A program made the position numbers and the translations under genes. Below, piece after piece: positions 8,239-19,209 of a stretch of 64,000 bases of DNA. This stretch comes from Actinophytocola gossypii. Lineage in GTDB: Bacteria; Actinomycetota; Actinomycetes; Mycobacteriales; Pseudonocardiaceae. The stretch lies in NCBI RefSeq assembly GCF_025165815.1, contig NZ_JAFFZE010000029.1, forward strand, positions 1 through 64,000. Direction: 5' to 3'. Under the pieces are notes generated by a model that was not told where the DNA came from, did not search any database, and saw only the letters and a program-made list of their open reading frames with translations. Positions within the stretch are counted from its first letter, which is position 1; each line of letters starts with the position of its first letter.

Positions 8239-9305
8239 GACCGGCGGCGGCGGAACGGGCCGGTGACCGCCCGGTAGGCGGCGCGCACGAGCCACACCAC
8301 GAACGCGATCTGCAGCCCACGCAGGATCAGCCCCAGGATCGCCGCCATCACGCCCGCGCCCGCCATCCACACCCGGCCCGGCGCGAACGCGGCGAACATC
8401 AGCGCGAGGGTGAACACCACCAGCACCACACCGAGCAGCCGTTGCGGCCAGCTCATCCGTCCGGGCAGGCCACGCAGGTGCCGGCGCGCCCCGGCCGGCA
8501 GGTGCCGCAGCGTCAGCCACGCCACGAACGTGTACGCACCGAGCTGCACCACTCCGACCGACGCGCGCACCCACCAGGTGTCGACCTCGCTCGCGAGGAA
8601 CACCACCATCGGCAGGACCCCGGTCACCAGCACGACCACCAGCAGCCGGCCCATCAGCCGCAGCGCCACCGCGTCCAGGTTCCGCCGGAGCGTCTCCTCG
8701 GTCGGGTTCAGCCGCAGGCCCGCCGTCACCGCCCGGGCCGCGCGGCCGAGCCGGGCGCGGTCGATGTCCATGGCGGCCAGGTTGTTCAGCGCGTCCGAGG
8801 ACTCCGGGTCCAGCCGCAGCGCCTCCTGGTAGGCGGCCCGCTCCTCGGACCTGCGCCGCCGGGCCCGCGCGGCCACCCCGAGCATGAGGTGCGCGTCGGC
8901 CTCGTGCGGCGCCAGCTCGACCGCGCGCCGGGCCGCGTCGTGGCCGCCGCGGGCGTCCCCCGCGGCCAGCAGCGTCCGGGCGTGCACGTAGTGGTTCAGC
9001 CACTCCTGTGCGTCGGTGCGGACCGCCTCGACCGCGGTCGCCGCCGCGTCCCGGTGGTCGCCCCGGGTGGACAGGGCGAGTGCGCGCAGGCGCAACGCCC
9101 AGCCGGACTCGGGCTCGGTGGCGAGTGCGCGGTCGGCCGCGTCCACCGCCGCGTCGGCGTCGCCCAGGCGCAGCTCGCAGCGGGCGAGCAGGCACAGCGC
9201 GGTCACCGAGTCCGGCTCGCCGGCCAGGTAGCCGGTGATCTCGGTGCGGGCCTCGGCGTGCCGGCCAAGGTCGATCAGGGCGTTGGCCTTCGCCAGGGTG
9301 GCCAC
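8235..9305 (-). CDS. Tetratricopeptide-repeat membrane protein
   Basis: A 356-residue protein. The first 220 residues are TPR helix pairs (GRHAEARTEITGYLAGEPDS, then ERAAYQEALRLDPESSDAL and similar). About four transmembrane helices follow (near 223-243, 252-270, 295-315 and 322-342) and the C-terminus is basic. The GTG start lies directly against the TAG stop of the ATPase (no gap), so the two are translated together. The TPR region probably docks the AAA ATPase or its client at the membrane. No catalytic motif is visible. Confidence 0.82.
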   Translation of the reverse strand: MATLAKANALIDLGRHAEARTEITGYLAGEPDSVTALCLLARCELRLGDADAAVDAADRALATEPESGWALRLRALALSTRGDHRDAAATAVEAVRTDAQEWLNHYVHARTLLAAGDARGGHDAARRAVELAPHEADAHLMLGVAARARRRRSEERAAYQEALRLDPESSDALNNLAAMDIDRARLGRAARAVTAGLRLNPTEETLRRNLDAVALRLMGRLLVVVLVTGVLPMVVFLASEVDTWWVRASVGVVQLGAYTFVAWLTLRHLPAGARRHLRGLPGRMSWPQRLLGVVLVVFTLALMFAAFAPGRVWMAGAGVMAAILGLILRGLQIAFVVWLVRAAYRAVTGPFRRRRS

Positions 9306-10529
9306 CTACGCCAGCCGGTTCTTCTTCAGGTACCGGAGCAGCTCGTCGTACTCGCCGCCCTCGTTGGCGAACAGCGCCACGTTGCGGGCCGAGTCGAACC
9401 ACGGCCGCGCCGACGGCCGCACCTCGCCGAGCGCGGCCTCGAGGTCGCGCATCTCGATCATGCGGGCGTTCCCGCTGCGCACCGAGTCGAGCAGTGCGTG
9501 CTCGGCCGCGGTCTCGCAGACGTGTGCCAGGTCGGCGCCGGTGAATCCGTCGGTGCGCTTGGCGAGGCCGCCGACGTCGATGCCCGACACCGGCCGGTGC
9601 CGCAGGTGGTAGCGCAGGATCGCCTCGCGCGCCTGCCGGTCCGGCGGGAGGACCAGCAGCGTGCGGTCCAGCCGGCCGGGGCGGCGCAGCGCGACGTCGA
9701 CATCCCATGGCGCGTTGGTGGCGGCCAGGACGAACACGCCCTCGTTGCCGGCGGTCACCCCGTCCAGCTCGGAGAGCAGCTGGTTGACCGTGGAGCGCAT
9801 GGCGCTGTTGCGCAGGTTGGTCCGCTTCTGCCCGATCGCGTCCACCTCGTCGAGGAACAACACGCACGGCGCGTTGCGGCGGGCCAGCTCGAACAGGTCC
9901 CGCAGGTTGCGTTCGCTCTTGCCGATCCACATCTCCAGCACGTCGGCGAGCGAGACGGAGATGAACCGGGCACCGAGCTCGCCGGCAACGGCCTTGGCCA
10001 GGAAGGTCTTGCCGCAGCCGGGTGGGCCGTAGAGCATCAGGCCGCCCTTGAGGCTCTTGCCGTAGAGCCTGCGCAGCTCGGGGTTGCGCATGGGCGCGAG
10101 GAACGCCGCCTCGAGCCGTGCCTTGACCTCCGCGAGGCCGCCGATGTCGGCCAGCGTCACGGTCGAGCGTTCGACCTCGTGGGCCGGCTCGTCGGTGCTC
10201 TCGGCGTCCTCGTCGACGAACATCGGCGGCGTGACGTCGCCCAGGTCCTCCTCCGCCCGGCGCCAGTCGAACCCGGGCGGTTCCGGCGAAGGAGCGGGCG
10301 GTGCGGGCGGTGCGGGCGGTGCGGGCGGTGCGGCACCGACCGCCCCCACCATCAGCGCGCGGGCCCGCTCGTTGCCCGGCTCGGCGGCGAGCACCACGGC
10401 GAGGTGCGCCACCGCCTCCTCACCCAGGCCCTGGTCGACCAGCAGGCCGGACAGGTGCAGCCGCAGGGGCAGGTCGTCCGGGGCGGCCTCCACGGCTCGC
10501 CGCAGGCTCGCGAGCAGGGCATCGGTCAC
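9306..10529 (-). CDS. AAA-family ATPase with N-terminal TPR-like helices
   Basis: A 407-residue protein. A short TPR-like helical region (residues 5-60) and a Pro/Ala linker precede a single AAA module close to the Cdc48/FtsH clade. It has Walker A GPPGCGKT, the pore-loop region (MWIGKSE), Walker B LFLDEVDAIG, sensor 1 (ATNAPWDV), arginine finger (RRPGRLDR) and sensor 2 (TGADLAHVCE). Such enzymes hexamerise and remodel proteins with ATP. There is no protease domain, so it is a remodeller, probably working with the TPR membrane protein that follows at zero spacing. The Ala/Pro linker is encoded by a tandem GCGGGC-rich repeat near 10296-10333. Confidence 0.9.
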   Translation of the reverse strand: MTDALLASLRRAVEAAPDDLPLRLHLSGLLVDQGLGEEAVAHLAVVLAAEPGNERARALMVGAVGAAPPAPPAPPAPPAPSPEPPGFDWRRAEEDLGDVTPPMFVDEDAESTDEPAHEVERSTVTLADIGGLAEVKARLEAAFLAPMRNPELRRLYGKSLKGGLMLYGPPGCGKTFLAKAVAGELGARFISVSLADVLEMWIGKSERNLRDLFELARRNAPCVLFLDEVDAIGQKRTNLRNSAMRSTVNQLLSELDGVTAGNEGVFVLAATNAPWDVDVALRRPGRLDRTLLVLPPDRQAREAILRYHLRHRPVSGIDVGGLAKRTDGFTGADLAHVCETAAEHALLDSVRSGNARMIEMRDLEAALGEVRPSARPWFDSARNVALFANEGGEYDELLRYLKKNRLA

Positions 10530-10574
10530 GGCGCTCTCCCCCGTTCGGCTACGCCGCGAATCCTAGGGAGGGTG

Positions 10575-10786
10575 TCAGCAGGTCTCGTAGAGGTACCCGT
10601 CGGCGTCGTCGGGTACGACGTACTCGTCGCGCCGGACGGTGCTCAGCTCGTCGCCCCAGCCGTCGCAGGCCCTGGTCAGTCCCGCTCCGGTGGTGGCGGT
10701 TCGACCACGGCGCCGGACGCGGTCACCGCGGACGACACGGTCGTTGCGGCCAGCACAAGGACACCGACGAGGATTCCCCTGCTCAC
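10575..10786 (-). pseudogene. Small secreted Cys-containing protein, frameshifted
   Basis: The GTG at 10786 overlaps the upstream gene's stop (GTGA) and begins a clear signal peptide (SRGILVGVLVLAATTVSSAV). That frame reaches TGA after 36 codons (near 10679). The frame continuing from there encodes LTRACDGWGDELSTVRRD and ends ...YLYETC at 10575. The span is 212 nt, one short of a multiple of three, so a single missing base near 10678-10683 would restore a 70-residue secreted protein with two cysteines. Either a recent loss or a read error is possible. Its position suggests that it belongs to the AAA/TPR operon. Confidence 0.55.
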
Positions 10787-11589
10787 CCTCGACCGGCCCT
10801 GACCTCGATGAACGCCCGGATACCCGCCACGATGCCGTCCAGCGGCACGGGCATCGTGGTGTTGGCCGCGATGTCGGCGAGCACCGTGGCCGGCAGCTCC
10901 GGCGCCCCGGTGAGGTCGGCGGCCACCCAGGCGACCGTCCGGCTGGTCACCTTCGGTAGCCGGGTGAGACCCTCGGCGATCGCGGCCAGCTCACCGCTGG
11001 CGATCGCGGCCTCCGACGCAGCCTCCTCGCCGCCCCGGCGCGGGCGGCTGATCCGGTCGTCGGCCTGCTTGCGGAGCACCACACCCTTGGCCGCCGGCAG
11101 CGCCACGATCGGCTCCGCGCACACCGAGCAGCCGGTGGCGACCCGGCCGAACGGGCCCCGGACCACGCAGCTGGTGCGGTCCGGCGCGGTGCTGAGGAAC
11201 CAGAACGACCAGCAGGACTGGCAGCAGAACACGTCGGTGCTCGCGCCGTCCCACCGCTTGGCCGCCTCCAGCTCGGCGGCGGCCAGCTCGGCGGCCTCCC
11301 GGTCGGCCTCCAGCCGGGCGGCGTCGGTGGCCTCGGCGACCTCGGCACGCAGCGACTCGTTGGCCATGGTCAGCTCGGCGTTGGCCGCGATCAGCTCGTC
11401 GACCCGCGCGCGCAGCTCCTCGGCCCGCTCGTCGGCCCGGCGCAGCGCGCTCCGGTGCCGCTCCCGCTGCCTGGTCAGCGCGTCCTCGGTGGTGTCCATG
11501 ACGTGGTCCACCGCGACCTTCACCTCGCGCCGCACCGCCTCCTGGGTAGGAGCGAACTCCAGCAACCACATCCAGACCCGCCCAGCCAT
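10783..11589 (-). CDS. Coiled-coil protein with Cys-rich putative zinc-binding core
   Basis: A 268-residue protein I do not recognise by family. Residues 20-115 are a charged, Ala/Glu/Arg-rich region predicted as a long coiled coil. A Cys cluster follows (FCCQSCW, a later TSC, then GCSVC), which could bind zinc, and a helical tail ends AFIEVRAGRG. It starts at the ATG at 11589 and heads a minus-strand run: this gene, the small secreted protein (GTGA overlap), the AAA ATPase and the TPR membrane protein. A structural or adaptor role is inferred from the coiled coil and the neighbours only. Confidence 0.7.
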   Translation of the reverse strand: MAGRVWMWLLEFAPTQEAVRREVKVAVDHVMDTTEDALTRQRERHRSALRRADERAEELRARVDELIAANAELTMANESLRAEVAEATDAARLEADREAAELAAAELEAAKRWDGASTDVFCCQSCWSFWFLSTAPDRTSCVVRGPFGRVATGCSVCAEPIVALPAAKGVVLRKQADDRISRPRRGGEEAASEAAIASGELAAIAEGLTRLPKVTSRTVAWVAADLTGAPELPATVLADIAANTTMPVPLDGIVAGIRAFIEVRAGRG

Positions 11590-11666
11590 GGCGCAACGGT
11601 AGCGCGCCCGTCTCGCAATGTGAGCGGGTAACGGCTCCCGATTACGGTCCGATACCATCGGGAGAC

Positions 11667-11724
11667 GGGTCGAGAGGCGCTGCAACGGACGCGGCACCGG
11701 GGCCGGGTCCGCCACGCTCGATCC
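11667..11724 (+). promoter_or_regulatory. Probable S-adenosylhomocysteine (SAH) riboswitch aptamer of metH
   Basis: The metH leader holds GAGAGGCGCTGCAACGGAC (11672-11690), close to the conserved SAH-aptamer core (GAGGAGCGCTGCRA). An outer stem pairs GGGTCGAG (11667-11674) with CTCGATCC (11717-11724), and an inner stem pairs CGGAC (11686-11690) with GTCCG (11707-11711). SAH riboswitches are known to switch on methyl-cycle genes such as metH and ahcY when SAH accumulates. The match is by eye; a covariance-model hit would be decisive. Confidence 0.6.
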
Positions 11725-11749
11725 GAAATCCAGTACTTCTACAAGGGCG

Positions 11750-11774
11750 CCTCCCATGATGAGACTCTGGGAGG
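11750..11774 (+). promoter_or_regulatory. Shine-Dalgarno-sequestering hairpin before metH
   Basis: CCTCCCA (11750-11756) is perfectly complementary to TGGGAGG (11768-11774), which contains the metH ribosome binding site 6 nt before ATG 11781. An upstream GGGAG (11660-11664) could pair instead with CTCCC (11751-11755) and free the site. This is the expected layout of a translational expression platform. Confidence 0.65.
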
Positions 11775-11780
11775 TACCGC

Positions 11781-15376
<3,596 letters not shown>

Positions 15377-15392
<16 letters not shown>

Positions 15393-16009
15393 GCCAGCGA
15401 CACCGGCGTCGTCTGGTCCGGCCACGTACCGGTCAGCACGGCGCCGGTCGCCTCGGTCTCGACACCGGCTCCGGCGCCGAGGCGGCGGCGGACGACCAGC
15501 TCGACGGTGTCCGTCCTGATCCGCGCCGGGTCGGCGTCGGTGACCTCCAGGACGGCGTTGACCGTGGGCGCGTCCCCGCGCCCGGTGCTGGCCACGTCCA
15601 TGGTGAGCGGGTTGACCTCGAACCGGCCGTCGACCTCCCGGAGCTCCTCGGCCTGGCCGGTGTTCGCGAGGACCGCGGCGGCCAGTGCCGGCGGGTACAC
15701 CGGGTCGCCGAGCGCGTCGTAGACCCAGCGCTTGCCCAGCACCGAGTGCTCGGCGGTGCCGATCAGCCACTCGTCACCGCCGGCGAGCGGCTCGGCGCGG
15801 TAGGTGAGGGGCACCTGGAACACCGTGCCGTCGGCGGTCCGGACGAGGAGGGTCTCGATGCCGACCTCACCGGCCGGGTCGTCGAACCGGTAGCCCGCCA
15901 CCTTCGTCAACTCGCCGACCGGGCCGGTGCACCAGCCGCGGCTCGGCAGCCACTTCGTCAGGAGTTCGAGCTTGGTCGGCTGGATCGTCGCCCGGTGGAT
16001 CAGTGCCAT
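15377..16009 (-). CDS. Maltokinase N-terminal cap-like domain protein
   Basis: A 210-residue stand-alone protein with the pattern of the maltokinase N-cap domain ([71 protein letters not shown]). In maltokinases this domain caps the kinase active site. Here no kinase domain follows, so catalysis is not expected and its job is unknown. It lies 4 nt after the pentapeptide-protein stop on the same strand and is probably cotranscribed with it. Its 3' end overlaps metH by 16 nt. Confidence 0.82.
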
Positions 16010-16013
16010 GGCG

Positions 16014-16823
16014 TCACCCTAGCCGCGAGCCGGCGCGGGCGGCCCAGTGTGCCGGCCGGTCCACCGCGGCCGGCAGCAGGGTGGCGGTGTCGCCGCGAGT
16101 CGCGTTGGCCTGGAACTGGGTGAGGAACAGGGCGGTGGACAGGTCCGCGCCGCACACGGTCGCGCCGCGCAGGTCGGCGCCCGTCACGTCGGCGAGGCGC
16201 AGGTCGGCGCGGGTGAGGTCGGCGCCGATCAGCACGGCCCCGCGCAGGTTCGCGCGGCGCAGGTCGGCGCCGGCGAGGTCGCGGCCGGCGAGGTCGGCGC
16301 CTCGGTGGTGCGGGCCGCGGCGGCCGCGCACGGCCTCGCTGGCGCGGGTGAGCAGCGCGTTCACCCGGCCGCGGTGCGCGTGCACGTCGACGGCCGCGAG
16401 CGCGTCGGGGTCCTGGCCGGCGAGCCGGTCGGTCTCGGCGTACGCCGCTCGCAGGTCAGCGCGCAGGGCCGCCGGGGCGCGGTCCAGTGCTTCGGCGAGG
16501 TACCAGAGCAGTTCGTGCAGGTCCCGCACGACCGGGAACGCGGCGAACATCGGCCGGGCGACCGCCGGCTCGGTTCGCCAGTCCCGGCCGTCGAAGGTCT
16601 CCCGCGTCACCCGCTGCCCGGCACCGAAGCAGTCGAACACCGCGCACCCGCGGAACCCCTTGTCCCGCAACGAGTCGTGGATCCCGCAGCGGTGGTCGGC
16701 GAGCAGGTTCGCGCACGGCGTGCCGGCCGGCTTGTCCACCGCGAAGTCGGCCGACGCCGCGAACGCCGGCGCCACGCAGCACAACCCGACACAGCTCCCG
16801 CAGTCCGCCCGCAACTCCCGCAC
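16014..16823 (-). CDS. Pentapeptide-repeat protein with N-terminal Cys cluster
   Basis: About 269 residues. The N-terminus has a Cys-rich motif (ADCGSCVGLCCVAP) with further Cys in GTPCANL, HRCGIHD and FRGCAVFDC, suggesting metal binding. The C-terminal third is a pentapeptide right-handed beta-helix of A(D/N)LxxA units (GADLAGRDLAGADLRRANL and so on). Pentapeptide helices can mimic DNA, as in gyrase-protecting Qnr/MfpA proteins, but this Cys-bearing subgroup has no assigned function known to me. The start is uncertain: I use GTG 16823 just before the Cys motif, without a strong Shine-Dalgarno. Confidence 0.8.
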   Translation of the reverse strand: MRELRADCGSCVGLCCVAPAFAASADFAVDKPAGTPCANLLADHRCGIHDSLRDKGFRGCAVFDCFGAGQRVTRETFDGRDWRTEPAVARPMFAAFPVVRDLHELLWYLAEALDRAPAALRADLRAAYAETDRLAGQDPDALAAVDVHAHRGRVNALLTRASEAVRGRRGPHHRGADLAGRDLAGADLRRANLRGAVLIGADLTRADLRLADVTGADLRGATVCGADLSTALFLTQFQANATRGDTATLLPAAVDRPAHWAARAGSRLG

Positions 16824-16845
16824 CCGGCCACGATATGCCCCCGAA

Positions 16846-16886
16846 AAGGTGACCTTCGAGACGCCCGGCGTCCCGAAGGTCACCTT
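16846..16886. terminator. Long nested hairpin, Rho-independent terminator
   Basis: AAGGTGACCTTCG (16846-16858) and CGAAGGTCACCTT (16874-16886) are perfect 13-bp inverted arms, and GACGC/GCGTC pairs inside the loop. Read on the minus strand, downstream of the M6 protease stop at 16895, the stem is followed by TTTTC. It is a good terminator for the protease and separates it from the pentapeptide gene. Confidence 0.7.
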
Positions 16887-16894
16887 CTGGACGG

Positions 16895-19003
16895 TTACCC
16901 GACCACCGTGCAGGTCGCCGTGGACGTCCTGGTCGGGTCGCTCTCGGACGTGGCCGTGAGGGTGACGTTGGCCCAGTTCGGGCCGGCGCCGTCCTTGCGC
17001 GCGTGGACCGGCACCCGCACGTACTGCCCGAACCGCGCGGTGGCCAGGTGGTTGGGCACCTTGACCGCCCAGCCGTCGGTGGCGGTGGCCTCCACCCGGT
17101 ACACGTCGCTGTTCAGGTGCTTGCGCACGTCCTCCGGGTGCTCCCCGAACGCCGGGGTCCGCTCGCCGGTGTTGCCGAGCTGGAACCGGCACGTCGCCAG
17201 CCCGTCCCGGTTCGGCACCGCCGAGGTCGGCAGCACCCGCACCCCGCGCCGCTGCGGGCCCGGCCCGTCGAGCGAGCGGACCGCGACCGTGTAGCTCAGC
17301 TCGCCGTGGGCGTTGCGGCGGAGGTTCAGCACGTAGAAGTGCAGCCGGTTGGCCTCGTCGACGTACTCGTACTCGCTGCCGGAGTCCGCGCCGGCGTGGA
17401 ACAGCGCGTCGGACAGCTGCCGGTAGTCGCCGATCGTGATGGGTACCTCGGTGCCGTCCGGCAGGACGTAGTCGGTCATGCCGATGTCCTGCGGGTTGGC
17501 GTCGATCACCCACTCGAACGGCGCCCGGTCCTCGTTCTTCGTCTTGGCCAGCAGCACGCCGGCGTCCGGGGTGAACGAGTCCGCGCCCATCCGGTCCACG
17601 ACCTCGACCGTGTAGTTGTCGTAGTTCCCGCCGTCGCAGAACGGGTCGGTCCTCGGGTCGCAGGCGGGCGCGAGGTCACCGCCGTCGAGCTGGATGTTGA
17701 TGCCGGACAGCCCGTTGCGGCCCGGCTGGACCACCCGCGCGGTCACGTCCGCGACCACCAGCCCGGAGTCGGCGAGCGCGTCCCTGGACAACCGGAGCAC
17801 GTTCCGCTCGTCGACCATCTCCAGCTTGATCTTGTTGCGCAGCATGTGTTGCGCGCCCATCGACGAGCCGCCGGTCGCCGGGATCGCCCAGCGGCTGTGC
17901 GGTCCGCCCGGCCCGTTGAACGTGCCTCGGGAGAGCATCTCCCAGATCCCGGAGTACGACCGGCGCGGCGGGTTGCCGTACGGGTTGTTGTAGTTGTCCC
18001 CGATGCCGAGGATGTGGCTCAGCTCGTGGGCGTAGGTGCTCATGCCGGAGCTCTCGGCCTGGGTGGACGACCCGCCGCCGGCGTTTGGCCAGATGGTCGC
18101 GGCCGACGCCCACGAGGTCCAGTCGACGTACCGGGTGTCCGCCCAGTTCGGCAGGCTCACGTCCGGCGGCCCGAACTCGTCGGTGACGTCCTCGGGGGTC
18201 GGGAACTTCATCATCCCGAACTCCTGCCAGGTGGCCGACTCGTCCTGCCCGGCGGAGAGGAAGAAGACGAAGTCGAAGCCCGCCGGCACCTCCTGGCCGA
18301 CGTCGGCGACCCACGCGGCGCGCCCGTCCGTGCGGATGTTCCGGTCGCAGTTGTCGCCGGCGGGGCAGGCGTCGTCGCCCTGGAACTCCATCGCGTACTC
18401 GTGCGACTTGCCCGGCATCTGGTAGGGCCCGAACGCGGTCAGGTCGACGCCGTAGCGGCCGCCGGAGTCCTCCATCCACCACTCGTGGATGGTGTGGCCG
18501 CGGTTCAGCTCACCGGGCACGTTGAGGAAGTCGTGGTAGAAGTCGGCGACCTCCTCGCGGGGGACGTCGTGTGCCTCCGCGCTCGGGTTGCCGAACACGG
18601 TGGAGTTCTGCGGCTGGGTCACCGCGAACGGCTGGTTCGGGTAGTCGAGCAGGACGAGCGCGCCCTTGAAGTCCCGCACCGACCCGTCGACGTTCGGGTC
18701 GGCCCAGTTCGTGTTCGGCGGCTTGCGGTAGTCCGCCCACGTCATGTGGTCGGGGTTCTCCCAGTCCTGCGGGTCGATCGGCGCCGGGAAACCGGCCTGG
18801 GTCGCACGCCGCGCCTCGAACGGCTGGGCGTCCGGCGCGGCCTGCTGCCACGGCTGCTGCCGGGGCCAGTGGTCGTACTGCCAGGGGTGCTCGGGGGCGG
18901 CTGGGGTGTCCGGGGGCGCGGCGGAAGCGGGGCTGGTGGCAACCCCGGCGACGAGCGCCGCGGCCGACAACAGCGCCGCCGCCAGCAGGGAATGGCGGGT
19001 CAC
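16895..19003 (-). CDS. Secreted M6-family metalloprotease (immune inhibitor A-like)
   Basis: A 702-residue exported protease. A signal peptide (residues 1-28, ending TSPASAA) precedes a long pro-region. The zinc site is AHELSHILGIGDNYNNP near residue 330, where HExxH gives two His ligands and the catalytic Glu, and the following GxxD region is as in M6 peptidases. The C-terminal 200 residues are beta-rich and probably bind substrate or cell surface. It starts at a GTG. M6 enzymes degrade host or competitor proteins, including antimicrobial peptides. It precedes two chitinases on the same strand, which fits a set of secreted degradative enzymes. Confidence 0.88.
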   Translation of the reverse strand: MTRHSLLAAALLSAAALVAGVATSPASAAPPDTPAAPEHPWQYDHWPRQQPWQQAAPDAQPFEARRATQAGFPAPIDPQDWENPDHMTWADYRKPPNTNWADPNVDGSVRDFKGALVLLDYPNQPFAVTQPQNSTVFGNPSAEAHDVPREEVADFYHDFLNVPGELNRGHTIHEWWMEDSGGRYGVDLTAFGPYQMPGKSHEYAMEFQGDDACPAGDNCDRNIRTDGRAAWVADVGQEVPAGFDFVFFLSAGQDESATWQEFGMMKFPTPEDVTDEFGPPDVSLPNWADTRYVDWTSWASAATIWPNAGGGSSTQAESSGMSTYAHELSHILGIGDNYNNPYGNPPRRSYSGIWEMLSRGTFNGPGGPHSRWAIPATGGSSMGAQHMLRNKIKLEMVDERNVLRLSRDALADSGLVVADVTARVVQPGRNGLSGINIQLDGGDLAPACDPRTDPFCDGGNYDNYTVEVVDRMGADSFTPDAGVLLAKTKNEDRAPFEWVIDANPQDIGMTDYVLPDGTEVPITIGDYRQLSDALFHAGADSGSEYEYVDEANRLHFYVLNLRRNAHGELSYTVAVRSLDGPGPQRRGVRVLPTSAVPNRDGLATCRFQLGNTGERTPAFGEHPEDVRKHLNSDVYRVEATATDGWAVKVPNHLATARFGQYVRVPVHARKDGAGPNWANVTLTATSESDPTRTSTATCTVVG

Positions 19004-19096
19004 GGATCGACGCTAGCCCGGCCGTGGACCTACATCAAGACCGTTCGGCATCGGCTGGGTTTCCCGAGTGAGCGCGTCGGGCCACGTTCCTCTCCC

Positions 19097-19209
19097 GGCA
19101 GGCAGGCCAGGTACCTGCTGGCCGACAGCTACCGCCTGCTCGGCGACTCCCGCACGGCGCTGCGCGAGTACCGGGTGCTCGCCGACGGTGACGGCGCGGC
19201 CGTGAGGAT
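19097..19209 (+). pseudogene. Possible remnant of a TPR-containing gene
   Basis: Between the protease and chitinase genes, the plus strand reads a helical-hairpin pattern (ARYLLADSYRLLGDSRTAL, then REYRVLADGDG) typical of TPR-like C-terminal tails. It has no start codon or Shine-Dalgarno and no downstream continuation. It may be a decayed gene fragment or a chance antisense reading. The rest of 19004-19208 holds nothing I can assign. Confidence 0.3.

Noticed and set aside
10296-10333. Short tandem GCGGGC-rich repeat that resembles a CRISPR or VNTR
   Set aside because: It encodes the Pro/Ala linker of the AAA protein and has no spacers.
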